A stretch of DNA of 64,000 nucleotides from UBA1876 sp964515395 (GTDB lineage Bacteria; Synergistota; Synergistia; Synergistales; Thermovirgaceae). A model generated the notes under the pieces. That model saw nothing but the letters and a program-made list of their open reading frames with translations. It did no database searches and was not told where the DNA came from. Positions 42,721-50,741 of this stretch are shown here, one piece after another. Location: positions 52,285 through 116,284 of the forward strand of contig CAZERC010000003.1 in the NCBI GenBank assembly GCA_964515395.1, written 5' to 3'. The stretch's first letter is position 1, and every line of letters begins with the position of its first letter. Made by a program: the position numbers and the translations under genes.

Positions 42721-43857
42721 TTAGGCCACCTCCTCGATTTTTTCAAGGATCTCATCGGGTTTGAACAGTTCTCCGTTGACGAGGTTGTAGGGCACAACGC
42801 GGGCTTTCCCGTGAACGGCGCGCTCTACTTCGAGAACCATTTGGCCGTAATTCAGTTCCGGAACAAGGACAGTTTTGGCCTTCTCGACGATTTTTTCGAT
42901 CTCTTTGTCCGGGAAGGGCCAAAGAGTCACCATTCTGAAAGATCCGGCTTTGATTCCCTTTTGGCGGGCCATGCGCACGGCGCTGAGCGCTGTTCTCGCG
43001 ACGCTGCCATAGGATACGACGAGAATTTCCGCATCGTCCGCATTCTCGGTTTCGTATTCCACGATTTCGTCCCTGTGGGCATTGACCTTGTCCATGAGGC
43101 GTCGTGTCTTCTTTTCGATTTCCTCGGGGCAGCTTGTCGGAAAACCCCATTCGTTATGGGTAAGCCCGGTGACGTGCCAGCGGTAACCGTCTCCATAGGA
43201 GGCCATGGGTGGAAGATTGTCCTCGGGATCCGGTTTGTAGGGCCTGAATTCTTCAGGGTCCGCCGTCGGTTTTTTCCTGTCGACGAGTTCGGGTTTTTTC
43301 CCTTCGTCCAACGCAACACGTTCCCTCATGTGGCCAAGGACTTCGTCGCTCATGATCAGTACCGGTTGACGGAATCGTTCCGACATGTTGAACGCCTTGA
43401 TGGCGATTTCATAACATTCCTGAACCGATGAAGGCGCATAGGCAATGGTCGCATGATCCCCGTGGGTTCCCCATCTGGCCTGCATGACGTCCTGTTGTGA
43501 GATTGATGTAGGCAGTCCCGTAGAGGGACCTCCCCGCATGACGTCTACAACGACTAGAGGGATTTCGGCCATGTATGCCAGTCCGAGGTTTTCCTGTTTG
43601 AGCGAAAATCCCGGTCCGGAAGTTGCCGTCATGGATTTTTTCCCTGTCAGCGACGCGCCGATGGCGGCAGCAATCCCGCCTATCTCATCCTCCATTTGGA
43701 TGAATCGGCCGTTTCTCTTCGGCAATTCCCCGGCCATGACCTCAGCGATTTCAGATGATGGCGTGATGGGGTATCCGCCGAAGAAACTGCATCCCGCAGC
43801 GAGGGCTCCCTCGGCAATAGCTGCATTTCCCTGCCAGAACTTGACATCTTTTTTCAT
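42721..43857 (-). CDS. korA: 2-oxoacid:ferredoxin oxidoreductase alpha subunit (KorA-like)
   Basis: The alpha subunit supplies the pyrimidine-binding half of the TPP site. The 378-aa protein has G-G-Y-P-I-T-P-S-S-E-I-A-E, Q-M-E-D-E-I-G-G-I-A-A-A-I-G-A-S and T-S-G-P-G-F-S-L-K-Q-E. Domain II continues with Y-G-S-V-A-R-T-A and ends with P-E-L-N-Y-G-Q-M. It overlaps the ferredoxin subunit gene by 4 nt. Confidence 0.94.
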   Translation of the reverse strand: MKKDVKFWQGNAAIAEGALAAGCSFFGGYPITPSSEIAEVMAGELPKRNGRFIQMEDEIGGIAAAIGASLTGKKSMTATSGPGFSLKQENLGLAYMAEIPLVVVDVMRGGPSTGLPTSISQQDVMQARWGTHGDHATIAYAPSSVQECYEIAIKAFNMSERFRQPVLIMSDEVLGHMRERVALDEGKKPELVDRKKPTADPEEFRPYKPDPEDNLPPMASYGDGYRWHVTGLTHNEWGFPTSCPEEIEKKTRRLMDKVNAHRDEIVEYETENADDAEILVVSYGSVARTALSAVRMARQKGIKAGSFRMVTLWPFPDKEIEKIVEKAKTVLVPELNYGQMVLEVERAVHGKARVVPYNLVNGELFKPDEILEKIEEVA

Positions 43858-44063
43858 TCCTGATCACCCTCTCCAATGGTGATTGCCAAGTCGGGGCACA
43901 TGTTCTCGCACTGCCTGCACCCGATGCAATCCCCCATCCGCATGGGATCGGATTTGAGGTTTTCGTCCAGTTCGAGAACATTTTTCGGGCAAACGGCCAC
44001 GCAGAGTCCGCAGCCTTTGCACCAGGTCTTGTTGATTATGACCTTGAATTTTGACGACAACAC
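43854..44063 (-). CDS. korD: 2-oxoacid:ferredoxin oxidoreductase delta subunit (2x[4Fe-4S])
   Basis: A 69-aa bacterial-type ferredoxin subunit that carries electrons out of the complex. It has two C-x2-C-x2-C-x3-C-P clusters: C15, C18, C21, C25 and C46, C49, C52, C56. It is the first gene of korDABC. I chose the GTG at 44063 because AAAGGA lies 8 nt upstream; the GTG at 44069 touches the SD. Confidence 0.92.
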   Translation of the reverse strand: MLSSKFKVIINKTWCKGCGLCVAVCPKNVLELDENLKSDPMRMGDCIGCRQCENMCPDLAITIGEGDQE

Positions 44064-44099
44064 ACTCACCTTCCTTTCGAAGGATCCGATAACTTTATA

Positions 44100-44113
44100 G
44101 AAACGATCGTTTC
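44100..44113. promoter_or_regulatory. Candidate operator: 14-bp perfect palindrome in the kor leader
   Basis: GAAACGATCGTTTC is its own reverse complement. It lies about 6 to 19 nt downstream of the expected kor transcription start, a place where a bound repressor would block transcription. The protein is not identified; dyads centred on a CG-rich core are common for LacI and TetR types. Confidence 0.55.
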
Positions 44114-44125
44114 AACCCGAAGGCC

Positions 44126-44154
44126 ATTATGCCATTTTGTTATCAAATGGACAA
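44126..44154 (-). promoter_or_regulatory. Promoter of the kor operon
   Basis: TTGTCC and CATAAT are separated by 17 nt, with the start expected near 44119. The -10 box lies 63 nt upstream of the korD start. Confidence 0.75.
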
Positions 44155-44231
44155 GCATAAATGCTGATAAAAATAGAAAATTATATTACTCTCTGCACAT
44201 TTACGAGAACTCTACAAAAGTGAATGGACAA

Positions 44232-44276
44232 CAAAAAGAAAAGGGGGGCAGATGCAGGTCCCTCTATCCCCCTTTC
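44232..44276 (-). terminator. Terminator of the amino-acid dehydrogenase operon
   Basis: On the minus strand GGAAAGGGGG pairs with CCCCCCTTTTC around a 20-nt loop, followed by TTTTTG. It lies about 54 nt after the last gene of that operon and separates it from kor. Confidence 0.82.
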
Positions 44277-44329
44277 CAAATGGAGCACTTTTGCCCTCAC
44301 TTCGCTGTGCGTTTCGATTCAGCCAATAT

Positions 44330-45481
44330 TCACACGACGGCAGGTTCTATAATCAACTCACCTTTTTCAAATCGATTGTAGTGCAGTTGTTCTATACTGA
44401 TCCACGGCTCCCTGCCAAGGATCTTTTGTGCCAGGAGTTCACCCGAAACCGGTCCGAACATGAATCCGTGGCCTGAATATCCCACAGACAGGAAGAATCC
44501 TTTGACTGTATCGGCCTCGCACATGATGGGCTGGCGGTCCGGTGTCATGTTGTAAAGCCCCGACCATTGCCGAACGACACGGACACCCCTGGTTCGAGGC
44601 AAAAGGCTTGTGATGGTTTGGGACATCTTTTCAAGAAATCCCCAGCTGTTTCCGTTTTCATAATCTTCCGGATGGCCCTCTGGGCTGCATCCTCCGATGA
44701 TCGATCCGTGTGGCCGCTGCTGAATGTAGTAATTTCCGGAAAAGCTCATCAGCATAGGGGGGCAGACCCCTTGTTCCACGGGCTCTGTAATGATGATCTC
44801 ATGGCGTTCAGAAAAACACGGGAGCTCAATTCCGGCCATTTTGGCAACCTGCTGCGAATAGCCGCCGGCGGCATTGACGACAACAGGAGTGTCGATGTCC
44901 CCGTGATTCGTGGTGACGCCGGCCACTTTCCCGTTCAGGGTTTTCACGTCGGTACATCTGGTAAATTTATAAAACTGGACTCCCAGCCTCTTTGCGGCCT
45001 CCTGGTACGCGAAGGTTGTCAGCATGGGATCAGCATGACCGTCCCGTGCATGGTAGGTAAAACCGACGGCATCATCGGCGGAAAGGCCTGGGCAGATCTC
45101 CCGGGCTTCATCGTAGGATATGACTTTTGTGTCCACTCCGAGGCTGTTTTGGAGCTTCATGTTCTTTTTCAGCTGTTCGAACTCGGCTTCCTGGTAGGCG
45201 ACAAGCAGATAGCCTCCCTGATGAAGGCCGCAATCCATACCGAGTTCTTCTTCGAGATGTTCGAACATTTCGACGCATGCCAATCCGAAGCGGCAGTTCA
45301 TTTCGGTGCCCCATTGAGCCCTTATTCCGGCACCACATCTTCCGGAGGAACCGGAACACATCGTATTCTGCTCGAGTACGACCACGTCTTTCATGCCCAG
45401 TTTGGCAAGATGATAGGCAATCGAGCACCCCTGTATTCCACCGCCTATGATGACGGCATTTGCTGTTTTCGGCAGAGTCAT
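44330..45481 (-). CDS. FAD-dependent amine/amino-acid dehydrogenase (DAAO family)
   Basis: This is the probable substrate-oxidising subunit of the five-gene complex. The 383-aa protein has the FAD Rossmann motif I-I-G-G-G-I-Q-G at 11-18, G-S-S-G-R-C-G-A-G-I-R-A-Q-W-G, and the C-terminal W-S-G-L-Y-N-M-T-P-D-R-Q-P and G-Y-S-G-H-G-F-M. It resembles sarcosine oxidase beta, archaeal L-proline dehydrogenase beta and HcnC/OoxB. The substrate (proline, hydroxyproline, glycine, sarcosine or an opine) cannot be set from sequence. Its base composition is ordinary for the window, unlike the four genes upstream. It overlaps the BFD-like gene by 4 nt. Confidence 0.86.
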   Translation of the reverse strand: MTLPKTANAVIIGGGIQGCSIAYHLAKLGMKDVVVLEQNTMCSGSSGRCGAGIRAQWGTEMNCRFGLACVEMFEHLEEELGMDCGLHQGGYLLVAYQEAEFEQLKKNMKLQNSLGVDTKVISYDEAREICPGLSADDAVGFTYHARDGHADPMLTTFAYQEAAKRLGVQFYKFTRCTDVKTLNGKVAGVTTNHGDIDTPVVVNAAGGYSQQVAKMAGIELPCFSERHEIIITEPVEQGVCPPMLMSFSGNYYIQQRPHGSIIGGCSPEGHPEDYENGNSWGFLEKMSQTITSLLPRTRGVRVVRQWSGLYNMTPDRQPIMCEADTVKGFFLSVGYSGHGFMFGPVSGELLAQKILGREPWISIEQLHYNRFEKGELIIEPAVV

Positions 45482-45762
45482 TCGTCGTTTCCCCCTTTGG
45501 CGAGGACGCCCAGCTTGACGGGTTTCGATGGCGGGCGGAAACGCCCGGGCGGAATTTCGTCTACACGCTTGCCCGTCATTTTGGAGATCTCCCTGAGGAT
45601 CAGGTCACGGCAGCCCCGGCCCTGGCAGGGGCCCATTCCGACGCGCAAGACCCGTTTCAGTTCATCAAAGGTATCGTACCCCTTGGCGATCCATTCGCGG
45701 ATCTCGCCGAGGGTCACTTCTTCACAACGGCAGATGATGATTTCGTCACGCGTGTTGGCCAT
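45478..45762 (-). CDS. BFD-like [2Fe-2S]-binding subunit
   Basis: A 94-aa protein with C11-x-C13 and C46-x4-C51, the cysteine pattern of bacterioferritin-associated-ferredoxin-like [2Fe-2S] domains (G-M-G-P-C-Q-G-R-G-C). It matches the small delta subunit, or the C-terminal domain of the alpha subunit, in proline/octopine/hydroxyproline dehydrogenase complexes and should relay electrons between flavins. A longer upstream extension of the frame is only the shadow of the ferredoxin gene; the ATG at 45762 follows that gene after 5 nt. Confidence 0.86.
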   Translation of the reverse strand: MANTRDEIIICRCEEVTLGEIREWIAKGYDTFDELKRVLRVGMGPCQGRGCRDLILREISKMTGKRVDEIPPGRFRPPSKPVKLGVLAKGGNDE

Positions 45763-45767
45763 TCGCC

Positions 45768-46274
45768 CTACACCACCCTTATCGCCCGTATGTCCATGAC
45801 GAGGTCTTTCGGCACGTCCACATGCACCACACGGGTCTTGTCGTGCATGGGTTCGGTGACCTTGACCACGGTGCCCTTCGCAACAGCCTCGCCCTCGCGG
45901 TTCAGGCAGTCCACCTGGCGGCCTTCTTCCGGCTCGGGCAGCATTTCGCAGGGCAGCTTCATGAGCGCCCGGTCCGCCTCGCCCCAGGTCAGGTCCACCA
46001 CCAGGCAGGCAAGGCCGGGACACACGGCGACGCACCGCGCACATCCCGTGCATTTGGAGTAGTCGATCTGCGGCTGGTCGTTGATATCCTTGAAGGGCAT
46101 CACCGCCCCGGTCGGGCAGCTCGTGTGGCAGGGATTGCAGGGAATGCGCTGGGGGCACTCGATGATGACGAGGCCGTTTTTCTTGCTTTCCCACAGTTCC
46201 TGCGGCGGTTTCACCGCGCCGGGACGCTCTTCCGTCAGGACCCCGCTGTTGAAAAGTCGCTGCTTGTCCGTCAT
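45768..46274 (-). CDS. 4Fe-4S ferredoxin-type subunit of dehydrogenase complex
   Basis: A 168-aa protein with two iron-sulfur motifs: C46-x2-C49-x3-C53-P (C40 nearby) and C75-x2-C78-x2-C81-x3-C85-P. The C-terminal about 80 residues are a beta-rich segment without cysteine clusters (E-G-R-Q-V-D-C-L-N-R onward). Size and position match the gamma subunit of archaeal proline dehydrogenase PDH1. It passes electrons within the complex or to the ferredoxin pool. GC-rich codon usage. Confidence 0.84.
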   Translation of the reverse strand: MTDKQRLFNSGVLTEERPGAVKPPQELWESKKNGLVIIECPQRIPCNPCHTSCPTGAVMPFKDINDQPQIDYSKCTGCARCVAVCPGLACLVVDLTWGEADRALMKLPCEMLPEPEEGRQVDCLNREGEAVAKGTVVKVTEPMHDKTRVVHVDVPKDLVMDIRAIRVV

Positions 46275-46278
46275 GTCA

Positions 46279-47388
46279 TTACACCTCCCAGCGGTCCACG
46301 GTGCAGCAGGCGATGCCCTTGCAGATCTTTTCGCCCACTTCTCCGCCCCTGAGGTCGTCGAGGCGCCGGCGGTATTCCGCCAGGCGCTTCTCGTGCTCCG
46401 CGGAACTGCCGTGGCCGAGGGATTTCGCCACGTTGACTCCCGCGATCCGGCCTTCCACCATCGCCGAGGAGGCTTCCTCGATCCCCGCCGCGTCGCCGGC
46501 CACCCAGATGTCGGGGTGGCTGGTCCGCATGTTTTTGTCTCGCTGCGCCACGTACCCGCAAAGCTCGGGGACGAAGATCATTTCGCAGCCGGCCTGCCAG
46601 AGGAGTTCGCAGGTGGGGGTCAGCCCGACGGCCATGCAGATGATGTCCACGTCAAGGGCCTTCCCTTCGCCCACAGGCTGGAACCTCTCGTCGATCTCCT
46701 GGATCACGGCGCCGGTCACGTACTGTTCGCCCAGGGCTTCCACGACGGTGTGGCGCAGGTAGATGGGAACACCCAGGCGCCTGACTTTCGCCGCGTGCAC
46801 CCAGTAGCCCCCGACTTTGTCCAGGGCTTCCACGATTCCCGCGACTTCGACTCCAGCCTGGAGCAGCTGGTAACTGACGATAAGGCCGATATTGCCGGCG
46901 CCGACCATCAGGACACGGTCGCCGGGCTTGACGCCGTAGACGTTCATGAGCGTCTGGACCGCTCCGGCCCCGTAGACGCCGGGCAGGTGGTTGTTCGGGA
47001 AGGGGATGAGCCGTTCCTGCGCACCGGTGGCCATGACGATCTTGTGCGGCTTGACCTTGAAGTACTCGTCTTCGCCCTTCACGCAGGACAGGACTCCGTC
47101 TTCGGGATAGTAGCCCGTGGCCGTGCAGTTCGTGTAGGCTGTCACCGAGTCCCTGCGTTCGGAGAGCTCGTCCATGAGAAGCTCCGAGATCTTGAAGCCG
47201 CGGGTCCCGGCCCGCTCGTCCCTGGAGCCGAAAAACTTGTGGGTCTGCTTGATCAGCTGCCCGCCAAGGGCAAGGTCGCTGTCGACCAGGGTCACGTCAC
47301 AGCCGAAGGATGCCGCTTCCACGGCCGCGCTCAGGCCGGCGGGACCGCCGCCGATGACCATGACTTCCGTTTCGCGCAATGCCTTCAC
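46279..47388 (-). CDS. FAD/NAD(P)-dependent oxidoreductase subunit
   Basis: A 369-aa two-dinucleotide-binding flavoprotein: FAD motif I-G-G-G-P-A-G at 12-18 and NAD(P) motif M-V-G-A-G-N-I-G-L. It also has A-T-G-A-Q-E-R and the second FAD segment D-I-W-V-A-G-D-A-A-G. It corresponds to the central part of the alpha subunit of sarcosine oxidase/HcnB-type enzymes and would exchange electrons between substrate flavin and NAD(P)H. It overlaps the 2Fe-2S gene by 4 nt and is strongly GC-rich at third codon positions. Confidence 0.87.
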   Translation of the reverse strand: MKALRETEVMVIGGGPAGLSAAVEAASFGCDVTLVDSDLALGGQLIKQTHKFFGSRDERAGTRGFKISELLMDELSERRDSVTAYTNCTATGYYPEDGVLSCVKGEDEYFKVKPHKIVMATGAQERLIPFPNNHLPGVYGAGAVQTLMNVYGVKPGDRVLMVGAGNIGLIVSYQLLQAGVEVAGIVEALDKVGGYWVHAAKVRRLGVPIYLRHTVVEALGEQYVTGAVIQEIDERFQPVGEGKALDVDIICMAVGLTPTCELLWQAGCEMIFVPELCGYVAQRDKNMRTSHPDIWVAGDAAGIEEASSAMVEGRIAGVNVAKSLGHGSSAEHEKRLAEYRRRLDDLRGGEVGEKICKGIACCTVDRWEV

Positions 47389-47717
47389 CGCCCTTCCTCT
47401 TCCGGGTCCAGCGGGACGACTCCCTTGCCTCGCTGCGTCTCGACGTGCATGCCCGCTTCCAGCGGCGTCACGCAGGTCCTGACATTGGGCACCCCGTCAA
47501 CGACCATGAAACAGGAGGAACACTTGCCGATGGCACAGAAAAAGCCGCGCGGCTGGTGCCGGATCGGCGTCTCGCGGTACACCTTCACCCCGTTCGCGTG
47601 AAGCGCCGCGGCTATGGGTTCTCCCTCGTAGCCCTCAAGCTGCTTCCCGTCGAAGGAAAAGGTCACACGACGTCCATGCTTGAAATCAAGTATCGGATGC
47701 TCTTCGATGAGCTTCAT
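47385..47717 (-). CDS. (2Fe-2S)-binding subunit, sarcosine oxidase alpha N-terminal type
   Basis: A 110-aa plant-type ferredoxin-fold protein with C61-x4-C66-x2-C69-x12-C82 for one [2Fe-2S] cluster. The same domain is the N-terminus of sarcosine oxidase alpha and is the separate HcnA subunit in hydrogen cyanide synthase. Here it is a free-standing subunit that heads the operon. A GGGAGGG stretch precedes the ATG. A leader of about 150 nt lies between it and the proposed promoter. Confidence 0.87.
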   Translation of the reverse strand: MKLIEEHPILDFKHGRRVTFSFDGKQLEGYEGEPIAAALHANGVKVYRETPIRHQPRGFFCAIGKCSSCFMVVDGVPNVRTCVTPLEAGMHVETQRGKGVVPLDPEEEGR

Positions 47718-47873
47718 TCACCGCTTCCCTCCCTGATGAAAAATGTCGGATGAAAGGTCATCCGAAAAAGCGAAATTTCCGTCTTCCCCCTTTCCAGGTA
47801 AGATATTTACGCGTTCCACCGCATGTTTTTAATTTCACTATTTTGGTTGTCGGTTTTTTGAACAACAGTACGT

Positions 47874-47900
47874 ATTATACTACACTCCCTGAACAGTCAT
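47874..47900 (-). promoter_or_regulatory. Probable promoter of the dehydrogenase operon
   Basis: A perfect TATAAT lies 157 nt before the first gene; GATGAC, 16 nt upstream, is the best -35. The leader that follows holds a GTTGT/ACAAC dyad and a CGGATG-ACCTTT-CATCCG hairpin near the start codon, so control after initiation is possible. No known riboswitch was recognised. Confidence 0.55.
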
Positions 47901-47934
47901 CGCATTTTCCATTTTCCAGGAAATCCGTTGCCTT

Positions 47935-48636
47935 TTACTGTTTTTGGGACTGAGGCTTTGTCTTTCGCGGGTATCCGATGTCAGGACCCCGAAAATAACG
48001 GGCTCCGACAACAAGAGGTGAGGTCGCGTCCCCTTTCCGGGAATCGCCGAGCATGGCAATGGAAAGACCTGATACGGGACGTGTTTCCCAGGATAACGAC
48101 TTTTCGGCCATTTCAGAAATGTCTGGAAAGGCAGCAATGTCCTCTCCGACAAAAATTGTCGATTTTATGTCGTTGCGATCCACCATGGACACAAGTTCGG
48201 CAGGCGACAAGAATGCGTTTTCGAGAATCCTGTCAATTTGACCTTTGCGATGACGGTATTTTGCGACGAACACGCCGTCGGATCGGGCACGAAGAACCGG
48301 AATGGTCGTCACCCCCTCCAGCAGGAAGGGGTAAGCCATTGCAAAAAGCGTCGAAACTCCCAAAACAGGTTTGCCAAGAGCATATGCTAAACCTGCTGCG
48401 TAGGAAAGGCCGACGCGTATGCCTGTGAAAAAGCCCGGACCCGTCGTTATGGCGAAAATGTCGATATTCCGAAGGTCCTTGTGACATTCAGCGAGCAGAT
48501 TTTTCAAAAGACCGGGAAGACGCGAGGATTGCCTGCGCCCAAGGTTGAAGGTGCATTCCCCGACGGCTTGCCGGTTTTCAACAAGACCCATTGATGTCCA
48601 CCCCGTACTGCAGTCAAGACCCAAAATCAAAGTCAT
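47935..48636 (-). CDS. tsaB: tRNA threonylcarbamoyladenosine biosynthesis protein TsaB
   Basis: TsaB is the non-catalytic partner of TsaD in making t6A at position 37 of ANN-decoding tRNAs. The 233-aa protein has the ASKHA-fold opening L-G-L-D-C-S-T-G-W-T-S and G-P-G-F-F-T-G-I-R-V-G-L, diagnostic for TsaB. The ATG overlaps the tsaE stop (TGATG) with GGAG 9 nt upstream. TsaD and TsaC are not in the window. Confidence 0.95.
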   Translation of the reverse strand: MTLILGLDCSTGWTSMGLVENRQAVGECTFNLGRRQSSRLPGLLKNLLAECHKDLRNIDIFAITTGPGFFTGIRVGLSYAAGLAYALGKPVLGVSTLFAMAYPFLLEGVTTIPVLRARSDGVFVAKYRHRKGQIDRILENAFLSPAELVSMVDRNDIKSTIFVGEDIAAFPDISEMAEKSLSWETRPVSGLSIAMLGDSRKGDATSPLVVGARYFRGPDIGYPRKTKPQSQKQ

Positions 48637-49178
48637 CAGAGGACACTCCAGTGTGTTTTCAGGGACTCACGGCATTTGTGCTGGCGATTGCAGGCCCGTT
48701 CACCGAGACATCGGAATGAAAGTAAAAGAAATGCATCTGTGGATGGGTCGCGAGTGCTGCAGGAGTCATCGTTCAGGCGGTCGAAATCGATTCGCCACAA
48801 GTCGTTGTGGGGAGGCTGGTTCCAGCGTTCCCCCCATTCGATGATGGTAATGTACCCCGCCTTTTGGTAGTCGAAAAGCCCAATATCGTAACCGTCAGTT
48901 TCGGGAAGCCTGTAAAGGTCTGCATGAGCAACGGGAACGTGTCCTTCATATTCGTTGACCAGGGTAAACGAGGGGCTTCTGACCTGGGATGTGCTGAAGC
49001 GCGATACGAATCCTCTTGTAAAAACCGTTTTGCCGGTTCCCAGTTCACCGGAAAGAAGGATACACAGGCCTTCGAAGGCGAAAAAAGCTACATCCCTTCC
49101 AAGATTGAAGGTATCTTCCTCGCCTTGTGATTTGACCTTGAATACCGGAGGGCTGATAGCAGAAGCGTCTTCTATCAT
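48636..49178 (-). CDS. tsaE: tRNA threonylcarbamoyladenosine biosynthesis ATPase TsaE
   Basis: TsaE is the small P-loop ATPase of the t6A complex. The 180-aa protein has Walker A G44-E-L-G-T-G-K-T51, S-P-S-F-T-L-V-N-E-Y, H-A-D-L-Y-R-L, and the family's I-I-E-W-G-E-R-W. The ATG overlaps the nnrDE stop (ATGA). An upstream in-frame ATG would extend into nnrDE without an SD. The C-terminal tail (about 25 residues, Cys- and Arg-rich) is longer than usual. Confidence 0.95.
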   Translation of the reverse strand: MIEDASAISPPVFKVKSQGEEDTFNLGRDVAFFAFEGLCILLSGELGTGKTVFTRGFVSRFSTSQVRSPSFTLVNEYEGHVPVAHADLYRLPETDGYDIGLFDYQKAGYITIIEWGERWNQPPHNDLWRIDFDRLNDDSCSTRDPSTDAFLLLSFRCLGERACNRQHKCRESLKTHWSVL

Positions 49179-50740
49179 TTCAATCCGTCCTGAAGATGGT
49201 CTTTGCGGGAATCTCTCAATTCCTTGATGCACCTGGGGATTCCGTCCGCAATTTCGGTTGCCAGAACGCCGTCGATGCCTTTTTCGTTTCCCAGTATTAC
49301 ACCGGTTTTCGAGTGGATAAAGGCCGCCAGTACTGCCGCATCGAAGGAATTCATGCCCGAGGCAAGCATTGCGCCGACAACACCGCTGAGGACATCACCA
49401 GAGCCTGGAACAGACAGGCATGGGTGATCATTCCCGATGATGAACCTGTGATTCCCGGAGTCTATGATGGACCCTGCCCCTTTCAGCAGGACCGTTCCCC
49501 ATCGTTTCGACAGGTTCCTTGCGGCTGAAAGCCTATGCGAGGCGACTTCGCCGGGACGCTTCCCTGCAAGGGTCGCGGCTTCACCTTCATGAGGTGTCAG
49601 GATTGCATCCTGACGTCTTTGCAACGTCTCGGCCATATCCGAAAGACAATGAAGGGCATCGGCGTCCAGGCAGGCTGCCGGGGTACCTGATTCCCATATT
49701 TTCCTGACAAGCTCGCGGGTCGACTCCGACCTGCCGATTCCAGGGCCGACGACAACTGAGGAGACCTTGTGCCCCCATTGCTCCATGGCGCGGTCGTAGG
49801 CCTGGGGAGCAAGGAAACCATCCCTGGAAGGTGCCCTGAAAATGATCGTTTCCGGCAGCAGACAGGCGTTTGCCAACTGTGCGTTTTCGGGTATTACGAG
49901 AACCACGATACCCGCCCCGGCACGAAGGGCACCCCTGGCTGCAAGAAAAGGTGCCCCACCATAGAGACTGGATCCACCAAAAACAAGGACTGTGCCCCGT
50001 CTCCCCTTGTGAGTGAAGAGGTCTCTGTCAGGAAGCAGTGATATCAAGGAATCAACGTCAGCAAGAGTCGTATTGCTTGTCCGTGGAAGGACTTTCCACG
50101 GAGGAACGCCGATGTGACCTGTTTCAATATATCCCGAGCAGGCTCGACCAGGCATGACGAAAAGTCCTGTTTTTGGCGCAAGAAATGTGACAGTGGAAAG
50201 AGCCCTGACGGCTGCTCCCGGAACTTCTCCCGTGGATGCATTGACGCCGCTGGGGATGTCAAGAGCCGTTACAGGGGTCCGGGATCTGTTGAACAATGAA
50301 ATAACACGTTCAATTTCCCCTCTTGGAGCACCCCTGGCTCCTGTGCCGAGGAGTCCGTCGACGAGAAGGTCCGCCGATTCCAGCAGTTCCAGCAATTTCA
50401 CGTCGGTGAGTCCTTTCGTTTTTTCGACCCCTGTTCCCAATTGACGGATGACAGCCAGTTGTTCTGTCGTGGATGATGTCATTTTGTCCGGTTCCGCGGC
50501 CAAAAGAACATGTGGTTTCATGTCGTTGAGTAAAAGCTGTCTGGCCAAAGCCAGTCCATCTCCTCCGTTATTGCCTCCGCCACAGGCAATGACGATGCAT
50601 GAAGGGTTGTCGTAAAATCTCAGGATGTGTTCCACTGCGGAGCGTGCCGCGTTTTCCATCAGGAGACAACCGGGAACGGACAGGTCCTCCATGGCTTTAC
50701 GATCGGCTTCACGCACCTCCTGGGCATCATACAGATACAT
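49175..50740 (-). CDS. nnrDE: Bifunctional NAD(P)H-hydrate epimerase / ADP-dependent dehydratase
   Basis: This enzyme repairs hydrated NADH and NADPH. The N-terminal domain (about 1-210) is the NnrE epimerase with C-G-G-G-N-N-G-G-D-G and D-G-L-L-G-T-G. The C-terminal domain (about 225-510) is the NnrD ribokinase-like dehydratase with V-V-G-P-G-I-G-R, L-T-P-H-E-G-E, and S-V-P-G-S-G-D-V-L-S-G. The 521-aa length is normal for the fused form. It begins one base after the acpS stop. Confidence 0.96.
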   Translation of the reverse strand: MYLYDAQEVREADRKAMEDLSVPGCLLMENAARSAVEHILRFYDNPSCIVIACGGGNNGGDGLALARQLLLNDMKPHVLLAAEPDKMTSSTTEQLAVIRQLGTGVEKTKGLTDVKLLELLESADLLVDGLLGTGARGAPRGEIERVISLFNRSRTPVTALDIPSGVNASTGEVPGAAVRALSTVTFLAPKTGLFVMPGRACSGYIETGHIGVPPWKVLPRTSNTTLADVDSLISLLPDRDLFTHKGRRGTVLVFGGSSLYGGAPFLAARGALRAGAGIVVLVIPENAQLANACLLPETIIFRAPSRDGFLAPQAYDRAMEQWGHKVSSVVVGPGIGRSESTRELVRKIWESGTPAACLDADALHCLSDMAETLQRRQDAILTPHEGEAATLAGKRPGEVASHRLSAARNLSKRWGTVLLKGAGSIIDSGNHRFIIGNDHPCLSVPGSGDVLSGVVGAMLASGMNSFDAAVLAAFIHSKTGVILGNEKGIDGVLATEIADGIPRCIKELRDSRKDHLQDGLK

Positions 50741-50741
50741 C

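Noticed and set aside
44567..45799. 410-codon plus-strand open frame antisense to the DAAO-type gene
   Set aside because: No SD, no family motif, and it runs across two real gene boundaries.
46081..47601. 506-codon plus-strand open frame antisense to the dehydrogenase genes
   Set aside because: Long antisense frames are expected in GC-rich coding DNA; the product has repetitive D/H/G/V composition and no start signal, while the minus strand carries clear FAD and Fe-S motifs.
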